This document shows positions 39,214-45,000 of a stretch of 45,000 nt of DNA, piece after piece. Position numbers and translations under genes: made by a program. Origin of the DNA: a virus; the IMG/VR virus record IMGVR_UViG_3300044998_001139, positions 1 through 45,000 of that record. One strand, 5' to 3'. Each line of letters starts with the position of its first letter. The first letter of the stretch is position 1. Under the pieces are notes generated by a model. The model made no database searches and had not been told where the DNA came from. It saw only the letters and a list, made by a program, of their open reading frames with translations.

Positions 39214-41486
39214 TGGGCGGCAGCAGCAAAAAGCAAACCGTCGGCTACCGCTACCGGATGGGCCTGCATCTGGTGCTGTGCCAGGGGCCGGTGGACGCCG
39301 TGCAGGAAATCCAGATGGGCGAGCGCACCGCGTGGGGCGATGCCGACCGCGCGCCGCTCGCAAGCGGCCACGGCCTCGCCAGCCTCTGGATCGACAAGCC
39401 CACGCTGTTTGGCGGCGACGAGCGCGAAGGCGGCGTGGTCGGCACCATCGATGTGCTCTCGGGCCATGCCGGTCAGGAGCGCAACGACTACCTGATGAGC
39501 CGCCTGGGGTCAGCCATTCCGGCCTTCCGGGGTGTGCTGTCCTTGGTGGCACGCAAGATCCTGTTCGCGGCCAACAACCCCTACATCAAACCGTGGGCCG
39601 TGCGCGTGCGGCGCTTCACGGCGGGTTGGTTCGATGCGCCGTGGATGGAATGGAACGCCGAAGTCCGCACCTGGGATGAGGACGAAGGCCGTGAGATCAG
39701 TGTCGGTATGAACCCGGCGCACATTCTGGTGCAGTGCCTCACCGATCCGCATTGGGGCATGGGCTATCCGCAGAGCACCATCGGCTGGAGCTTCTGGAAC
39801 GCGGCGTGGGCTTTGTCGAGCGAGGGCTTCGGCCTCAATCTGATCTGGACGCGCCAGCAGCCCATCGAGAGCTTCATCGGCCAGGTCCTCGACCACATTG
39901 GCGGCATCCTCTACACCGAGCTGGAGCAAGGCACGTTCGAGCTGAAACTGCTGCGCGACGACTATTGGATCGACAGCCTGCCGCAGTTGGGGCCTGACGA
40001 AATCGTGCGGTTGGAACGCTTCGAGCGCGCCCAGTGGGGCGAGTTGCCCAACGAGATCACCGTGGTCTACACCGACTGGGCCACAGGAGGTGAGGCGACC
40101 GTCTCCGTGCAGAACCTCGCCGCCATCCAGTTGCAAGGCGGCGTCATCAACCAGCGCCGCGACTATCCGGGCGTGAACCACGGGCCGCTGGCCGCGCGGC
40201 TGGCGCTGCGCGACCTGCGCGCGCTGGGCTCGCCGCTGGCCCGGATGAGCCTGACCGTGGCACCCGACACGCTGGAGCGTGCGCCGCTGCCGGGCGATGT
40301 GTTCCTGCTGCACTGGCCGCGGCTGGGCATCGAGCGCATGGTCGTGCGCGTGACCGGCATCGACACCGGCACCCTGGGCGCAGCCGAGTGGCGCATCGAG
40401 GCGGTGGAGGACGTGTTCGGGATGAGCAACACCGTGCTGTCGCCGCCGCCACCACGCGCCGAAGAACCGACCATTGAGCCGCTGCCGCCCGCCCTGGTGC
40501 TGGCGGTGGAAGTGCCGTACTGGGAACTGGCCCGGCGCCTGAGCCGTGCCGAGCTGGACTACCTGACCGACACCGACACCTACGTTGGCGCACTGGCGGC
40601 AGCAGGCGGTACCGGGCAGTTGAATTGGCAACTGGCCAGCGGCGCGTCTGCAAGCAGCCTCTCGCCAGTCGTGGGCGAGGACTACGCGCCGCTGCTCACG
40701 CTCGATGCGGCGCTGCCTGCGAGCGAAGCCGATGCACTGGCCGCGCCGGTGACGGCCACCAGCCAGCCGCAGCGACTGGCCGTGGGCGACTACGCCTACC
40801 TGGTCGATGCCGCAGGCCAGATCCGCGAAGCCGTGGCGATTCTCGCCTTCGATGCCACCGCGGGCACGGTCGATCTCGCCCGCGGCGTGCTCGACACCAC
40901 ACCGCAAGCCCATCCGGCCGGCACGCAGCTCATCGGCGTGGGTGAATGGATGACTGCCGAGACCACCGAACGCGCGCCGGGCGAGTCGGTGTTCGTCGCC
41001 GCCATTCCGCGCACCACCACCGACCAGGGCGACGCGGTGCTCGCCGCCAACGGCCAGCCGCTGGTGCTGACCGGCCGCCAGGCACGGCCGTATCCACCCG
41101 GGCGCATCCGGCTCAACGGCCAGCGCGAGCCCGCCGTGGTGGCCGGCGACTTGACCCTCACCTGGGCGCACCGCGACCGCATCCAGCAGACCGCCTACCT
41201 GGTCCAGCAGGACGAGGGCGACATCGGCCCCGAGCCCGGCACCACCTACACCGTGCGCCTGCGCGACCGCAACGGCACCCTCGTGCGCAGCGAAACGGGC
41301 ATCGCCGGCAACACCTGGACCTGGGACGTGGCCAGTGCCGCCCTGGACGCCGGCGTCGCGGGCGATACCGTCACCGTCGAGCTCGAGGCCGAGCGCGACG
41401 GCCTGAGCAGTTGGCAGGCGCAGGTGCGCAGCGTCGAGCGCGCCGGCTACGGCCTGCACTGGGGGCAGTACTGGGGAGGTGTGTGA
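39213..41486 (+). CDS. Tail tip / host-specificity protein (gpJ-like)
   Basis: The 757-residue protein begins MGGSSKKQTVGYRYRMGLHLV. It shows tip hallmarks: KPWAVRVRRFTAGWFDAPWMEW, NPAHILVQCLTDPHWGMGYP, and a later fibronectin-like end. It forms the central hub and contacts the host receptor. It overlaps the previous gene by one base and is followed by a glycosyltransferase-like gene. Confidence 0.87.
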   Translation: MGGSSKKQTVGYRYRMGLHLVLCQGPVDAVQEIQMGERTAWGDADRAPLASGHGLASLWIDKPTLFGGDEREGGVVGTIDVLSGHAGQERNDYLMSRLGSAIPAFRGVLSLVARKILFAANNPYIKPWAVRVRRFTAGWFDAPWMEWNAEVRTWDEDEGREISVGMNPAHILVQCLTDPHWGMGYPQSTIGWSFWNAAWALSSEGFGLNLIWTRQQPIESFIGQVLDHIGGILYTELEQGTFELKLLRDDYWIDSLPQLGPDEIVRLERFERAQWGELPNEITVVYTDWATGGEATVSVQNLAAIQLQGGVINQRRDYPGVNHGPLAARLALRDLRALGSPLARMSLTVAPDTLERAPLPGDVFLLHWPRLGIERMVVRVTGIDTGTLGAAEWRIEAVEDVFGMSNTVLSPPPPRAEEPTIEPLPPALVLAVEVPYWELARRLSRAELDYLTDTDTYVGALAAAGGTGQLNWQLASGASASSLSPVVGEDYAPLLTLDAALPASEADALAAPVTATSQPQRLAVGDYAYLVDAAGQIREAVAILAFDATAGTVDLARGVLDTTPQAHPAGTQLIGVGEWMTAETTERAPGESVFVAAIPRTTTDQGDAVLAANGQPLVLTGRQARPYPPGRIRLNGQREPAVVAGDLTLTWAHRDRIQQTAYLVQQDEGDIGPEPGTTYTVRLRDRNGTLVRSETGIAGNTWTWDVASAALDAGVAGDTVTVELEAERDGLSSWQAQVRSVERAGYGLHWGQYWGGV

Positions 41487-42121
41487 TGGTTGCGACCCTC
41501 GACATGAATGAGCAGCCGCGCATCGACGTGCACCTGCTCACCCTCGACGAGCCCCAGCACTGGCGCGAGGAATGCCTCGCGAGCCTCGAAGGCGCGCCGA
41601 TCCAGCTGCACGTGCTGCCGGGTATTCCGGGTCGGATCGGTGAGGCGCGCGCAGCCGGCTACGCGCGAGGGACTTTGTCGCTGGTGTCCTTCGTCGATCC
41701 CGACGACCGCTACGAGGCCGCGGCATTCGCGCCCCTGGCCGATGCGCTCGAGGCCTGCCCCTCGGCGGTGCTCGCCTACACCGACGAGGCGCTGATCGAC
41801 GAGGACGGCCGCCCCCTCGGCGTGCGGCGGCTGGCCTACAGCGCCTTCCAGCACGCCCACTCGGCCAGCCATGTCCATGGTCTGATCGTGATGCGCCGAG
41901 CAGTCGTCGAAGCCGTGCTCGCCGCCACCACCGACATCCACCCCATGGCCGACTGGCTGTTGACCCGGCTGGTGGCCCAGCGCGGTGGCGTGCTGCACCT
42001 GCCCATCGTCGGGCGGCACTGGCGGAAGCATCCGAACCAACACCACCGCCGCGCGCGCAGCACGGCTTTGGGGCACTGCCGAGTCTTGCGACACCTTGAG
42101 GAGATGAACCGATGCCATTGA
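41486..42121 (+). CDS. GT-A glycosyltransferase-like phage protein
   Basis: The 211-residue protein follows a GT2-style layout. It has a first strand RIDVHLLTLDE, a metal-binding-type acidic motif SFVDPDDRYE (about 70-79) and LAYTDEALIDEDG. It closes on ADWLLTRL and LPIVGRHWRKHPNQHHR. No membrane helix or signal is seen. In a phage it may glycosylate a tail protein or a host surface. It overlaps gpJ by one base and the next gene by 10 bases, so it is part of the tail operon. Confidence 0.62.
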   Translation: MVATLDMNEQPRIDVHLLTLDEPQHWREECLASLEGAPIQLHVLPGIPGRIGEARAAGYARGTLSLVSFVDPDDRYEAAAFAPLADALEACPSAVLAYTDEALIDEDGRPLGVRRLAYSAFQHAHSASHVHGLIVMRRAVVEAVLAATTDIHPMADWLLTRLVAQRGGVLHLPIVGRHWRKHPNQHHRRARSTALGHCRVLRHLEEMNRCH

Positions 42122-42462
42122 CCGATCCGAACCTGGGACTCGTCTACGGCTGGACGCTGGGCGAGTCCGGCTGGCACACAGGGATGGATGCGAATCTGAA
42201 GCGCCTGGGCGCCATCGTCGGCCTGTCCGTCAAAGACCGCGGCCTGACCGCGCCACCCGCCAGTCCGGCCGATGGCGACCGCTACATCATCCCGCCAGGA
42301 GCCACCGGCGACTGGGCCGGCCGGACCGACCAGATTGCCGTGCGGATCAACGGCGCCTGGGAGTACCACGCGCCCCAGGTCGGCTGGCTGGCCTACATCG
42401 AGGACGAGGACAAACTCACCGTCTTCAAGCCAACCGGCTGGAGCGCAGGCGTCGCCATCTGA
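42112..42462 (+). CDS. DUF2793 tail/fibre protein
   Basis: The 116-residue protein matches DUF2793 (GWHTGMDANLKRLGAIVGLSV, APPASPADGDRYIIP, WEYHAPQVGWLAYIEDE). It is a beta-rich module known from the tail region of siphoviruses of proteobacteria. It closes the tail operon, and a terminator follows 22 bases later. Confidence 0.85.
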   Translation: MPLTDPNLGLVYGWTLGESGWHTGMDANLKRLGAIVGLSVKDRGLTAPPASPADGDRYIIPPGATGDWAGRTDQIAVRINGAWEYHAPQVGWLAYIEDEDKLTVFKPTGWSAGVAI

Positions 42463-42484
42463 TTTCCCATCTTCGTACCCACCA

Positions 42485-42515
42485 GAAACCCGCCCCAGAG
42501 GCGGGTTTCGCATTT
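42485..42515 (+). terminator. Intrinsic terminator after the tail operon
   Basis: A perfect 10-bp stem gaaacccgcc/ggcgggtttc (42485-42494, 42500-42509) with a five-base loop is followed by GCATTTTT. The lysis genes begin right after and may rely on read-through. Confidence 0.9.
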
Positions 42516-42527
42516 TTGGAGACCGCC

Positions 42528-42833
42528 ATGACCGAATCCGAACAACAACCGCCCGCCCTCGTCGAGAACATGCTCCTCTTGCGCCGCGAGGACTTCGATG
42601 AACTGCTCGACCGCGCCGCCGAACGTGGGGCCGAGAAGGTCTTGTCTCACCTTGGTCTGGAGAACGGCCGTGCCGCCAAGGACATCCGCGAGCTGCGCGA
42701 CCTGCTCGAAGCCTGGCGCGATGCCCGCCGCACGGCCTGGCAGACCGCCGTCAAGGTCGTGACCACCGGCATCCTGGCCGCGCTGCTGGTGGGCGCCGCC
42801 ATCAAGCTGAAGCTGATGGGAGGTAGCCAATGA
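42528..42833 (+). CDS. Small membrane protein of the lysis cassette (DUF6127-like)
   Basis: The 101-residue protein has an acidic, helical front (LLLRREDFDELLDRAAERGAEK) and one C-terminal membrane segment (VVTTGILAALLVGAAIKL, about 77-94). The start at 42528 follows GGAG; an in-frame TTG at 42516 sits in the terminator tail. It is placed before the holin and may help or delay lysis. Confidence 0.7.
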   Translation: MTESEQQPPALVENMLLLRREDFDELLDRAAERGAEKVLSHLGLENGRAAKDIRELRDLLEAWRDARRTAWQTAVKVVTTGILAALLVGAAIKLKLMGGSQ

Positions 42834-43306
42834 TCGAGACCTTGCTCGGTGGCCTTCTCGGCGGGGCCTTCCGTCTGGCCCCCGAGGTCCTCAAGTGGCT
42901 GGACCGCAAGGGAGAGCGTGGCCACGAACTGGCGATGCAGGACAAGGCGCTGGAGTTCGAGAAGCTGCGTGGCGCGCAGCGAATGTCGGAAATCGGCGCG
43001 GGTGCCGACGCCGCGTGGAACGTCGGAGCCATCGAAACCCTGCGCGAAGCCGTTCGCACACAGGGCGAGAAAACCGGCGTGCGCTGGGCCGATGCCTTGT
43101 CCTGCAGCGTTCGCCCCGTCATCACCTACTGGTTCATGGCACTGTACTGCGCCGCCAAGACCGCAACAGTCGCAGCCGCCGTGACAGGGGGCGCAGGCTG
43201 GGGTGTGGCCATCCTGTATGCCTGGACGGAGGCAGACCAAGCTCTGTGGGCCGGGGTGCTGAACTTCTGGTTCCTCGGGCGCGTGTTCGACCGGGTGCGG
43301 CCGTGA
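42830..43306 (+). CDS. Holin with two to three membrane segments
   Basis: The 158-residue protein has hydrophobic stretches at about 4-16, 98-124 (VITYWFMALYCAAKTATVAAAV) and 126-150. A charged middle includes ERGHELAMQDKALEFEKLR. It resembles the 3TM holin family of prophages and gene transfer agents. The overlap with the lysozyme (GTGA) supports the pairing. Confidence 0.8.
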   Translation: MIETLLGGLLGGAFRLAPEVLKWLDRKGERGHELAMQDKALEFEKLRGAQRMSEIGAGADAAWNVGAIETLREAVRTQGEKTGVRWADALSCSVRPVITYWFMALYCAAKTATVAAAVTGGAGWGVAILYAWTEADQALWAGVLNFWFLGRVFDRVRP

Positions 43307-43761
43307 TCGAGGTACCCCAGGCGGCCATCGACCTGGCCAAGCGCTTCGAGGGCTTTCACCGCGTGCCAAAGAACGATCCCGGCCGCGCGCACCCCTATGT
43401 ATGCCCGGCTGGCTACTGGACGATCGGCTACGGCCACCTCTGCGATCCGAAGCATCCTCCGATCACGGAGGCTGAGGCGGAGCGCTATCTGGCGGAAGAC
43501 TTCAGGATCGCGCTGGCTGCGACCCTGCGCTACTGCCCGGTGCTGGCGACCGGGCCCGAGGGGCGGCTGGCTGCCATCGTCGACTTCACCTTCAACCTCG
43601 GCGCGGGGCGGCTGCAGACGTCGACGCTGCGGCGGCGGGTCAACCAGCGAGACTGGGCTGCCGCCGCAACGGAGCTACGTCGCTGGGTCTACGGCGGCGG
43701 AAAGGTGCTGCCTGGGTTGGTCGCTCGCCGTGAAGCAGAAGCGCGAATGCTGTCGGCCTGA
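43303..43761 (+). CDS. Phage endolysin, T4-lysozyme family (GH24)
   Basis: The 152-residue muramidase starts at GTG (overlapping the holin stop). Glu16 (KRFEGFH), Cys34 and Thr40 (CPAGYWTIGYGH) hold the E-(D/C)-T catalytic set; Cys replaces the T4 Asp, as in P22/R21-type enzymes. An insert of about nine residues separates Glu16 and Cys34 compared with T4. LAAIVDFTFNLG and WVYGGGKVLPGLVARREAE complete the family signature. No signal peptide; export depends on the holin. No Rz/Rz1 follows. Confidence 0.9.
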   Translation: MIEVPQAAIDLAKRFEGFHRVPKNDPGRAHPYVCPAGYWTIGYGHLCDPKHPPITEAEAERYLAEDFRIALAATLRYCPVLATGPEGRLAAIVDFTFNLGAGRLQTSTLRRRVNQRDWAAAATELRRWVYGGGKVLPGLVARREAEARMLSA

Positions 43762-43774
43762 ATCACTTCAGGGC

Positions 43775-44665
43775 TTAGGCCCAGACTTCATCCAGATTCT
43801 TTGCCGCCAGCAGCTTTTCCCGCAGCGCGTAGCGGGACGACTGCATATTGATTTCGCTGTTCTCCGGGCGCGGGATTGGGACAATCGCAGTCGCCGGCCC
43901 TTTGAACTTGATCATGTACTTCCCGGTGTCGTTGTAAGGCAGGATCGCCTCGACCTCGGCAATGTGAGTGATCGCAGCGACAGGGGCGACCTGATAGGCC
44001 GCGATGAACTTCAGCTTCGAGATGTGCTTGGCATTGATCCGAACGGCAAACCAGCAGTTCTCGTTCAGGAAGCGTTGTTTGAATCCTTCCTCGCGCGCGG
44101 GAACGACGATGGTGTCGAACTTGTCGTTCTCCGATCCAACGGGCTGCACCTGATCGCTCGGGTCTTCCTGCTTCGGCGGGGTGAAAGCGTTGATGCCAAG
44201 CATCGGCAGGATCAGCAACATGTCGGCCAGGAAGGCCTGCGCCGTTGCCCTGGCTGCTGGGGCCATCGTCGGAGCCGTCGGGTTGTTTTTGTTCAGAAGG
44301 ATGGCCCGGTCATGCTTCTTGGCCAGCGCCACCAGCGCCGACTCCAGGTACTGCACCTCGGTCTTGCCGATCTTGTGGTTGCGGTCGAAGAAGTAGACGC
44401 CCCATACCCAGCCTTCCTTATTCGAGACGTGGTTCTTCAGCCGGTCACCGACGGGGTCGGCCTCGCCGATGTAGATGGTTTCCTCGGCGGCGTTGCCAAC
44501 CAGGATGTAGATGCCAGCCTGCGAGAAACCCGGCTCCTGCTTTAGCTGATGGAACAGCTCCTTGGTGAAGACAACGCCGTAGCCCGACCAGTTCGACTTG
44601 TCGACGTGGCGAATTCCCTCGGGGTCACCGGTGGTGGCAAACAGTGTGATGGAAAACGGCTGCAT
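43775..44665 (-). CDS. GIY-YIG domain protein linked to a type I restriction locus
   Basis: The 296-residue protein has a GIY-YIG domain (about 48-130): GIY 51-53, YIG 65-67, Arg75, Glu108 in QYLESALVAL and Asn125, the residues that build the nuclease site. The C-terminal half (VPAREEGFKQRFLNENCWFAV, LKFIAAYQVAPVAAITHIAEVE, ATAIVPIPRP) looks like a compact beta domain, possibly PUA-like. Such proteins stand between hsd genes in many bacteria. GGGGAG precedes the ATG. The stop is only 13 bases from the phage lysozyme stop. Confidence 0.8.
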   Translation of the reverse strand: MQPFSITLFATTGDPEGIRHVDKSNWSGYGVVFTKELFHQLKQEPGFSQAGIYILVGNAAEETIYIGEADPVGDRLKNHVSNKEGWVWGVYFFDRNHKIGKTEVQYLESALVALAKKHDRAILLNKNNPTAPTMAPAARATAQAFLADMLLILPMLGINAFTPPKQEDPSDQVQPVGSENDKFDTIVVPAREEGFKQRFLNENCWFAVRINAKHISKLKFIAAYQVAPVAAITHIAEVEAILPYNDTGKYMIKFKGPATAIVPIPRPENSEINMQSSRYALREKLLAAKNLDEVWA

Positions 44666-44762
44666 TTAGTTGCTCCCCAGCGCGGGCGACGTAGGCCGGG
44701 CCGTTCCATAAAACGCTAGCGGCCAACCGCACCTTCTACGGTGAATATCTTGATCACTCATT

Positions 44763-45000
<238 letters not shown>

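Larger units (their letters stand above)
6488..43761 (+). mobile_element. Siphovirus-type prophage with serine recombinase and lambda-order head genes
   Basis: The region holds a continuous, almost entirely plus-strand gene set running from integration cassette to early replication/recombination genes, packaging, head, tail and lysis. Head gene order (TerS, TerL/GpA, gpW, portal, S49 protease/scaffold, D, E, FII-like) follows phage lambda, and a 2.7-kb tape measure gene implies a tail of roughly 130 nm. All essential structural classes are present and their frames are intact, so it may be functional. The ends are approximate. The left end lies somewhere between 5,866 and 6,488 and the right end near 43,761-43,775; I could not identify direct-repeat att sites. 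Confidence 0.85.

Overview
The left edge (about 1-2,400) is ordinary chromosome of a beta-proteobacterium, most likely Burkholderiales/Comamonadaceae. It holds the end of an OmpA-family gene with a Pro-Ala linker, then ubiG and gph overlapping by four bases, then ssrA (tmRNA), whose tag reads ANDERFALAA, the tag type known from beta-proteobacteria. High GC, Shine-Dalgarno sites and start/stop overlaps are typical of the group. The 3' end of ssrA is a classic entry point for islands, and everything to its right looks acquired.

From 2,618 to 5,830 there is a compact minus-strand operon. A 77-residue LexA-type winged-helix protein is followed by a 262-residue protein of unknown function that begins Met-Gly, and then by a 703-residue QueC-like PP-loop enzyme with a long C-terminal extension. 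Its promoter is a textbook -35/17-bp spacer/-10, and a perfect 9+4+9 palindrome fills the spacer. QueC-like enzymes paired with small partners occur in antiviral systems (Qat, type IV CBASS), but the other Qat or CBASS genes are absent. This is my main candidate for an undescribed defence or protein-modification system. A secreted Snc-type thermonuclease gene (5,866-6,390) sits just upstream of it.

From 6,488 to 43,761 lies an apparently complete siphovirus-type prophage, almost entirely on the plus strand. It opens with an integration cassette (small protein, DUF2924, large serine recombinase, HTH protein). The early operon follows (HTH, Sak4-like ATPase, SSB-like protein, P63C protein, Cas4-like nuclease, sigma-region-4 regulator, primase-helicase, RuvC-like resolvase, DUF6362). 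Next come two tandem ParB-domain DNA methyltransferases and three small minus-strand genes, each carrying a repeated leader. The lambda-order head module is TerS, TerL/GpA, two fibre-like proteins, gpW, portal, S49 protease with nested scaffold, decoration protein D and capsid E. The long-tail module has a tube, chaperones with a -1 frameshift site, a tape measure, baseplate and tip proteins and a glycosyltransferase-like protein. A holin/lysozyme cassette ends it. I see no CI-type repressor, tyrosine integrase or Rz/Rz1.

The right edge (43,775-45,000) returns to the minus strand with a GIY-YIG protein and the C-terminal end of a type I restriction HsdR subunit. The prophage therefore sits between two defence-type loci in what looks like an ssrA-linked island running past the window. 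No second copy of the ssrA 3' end is present, so the island's far boundary is not visible. All functions are inferred from sequence patterns; no database search was run.
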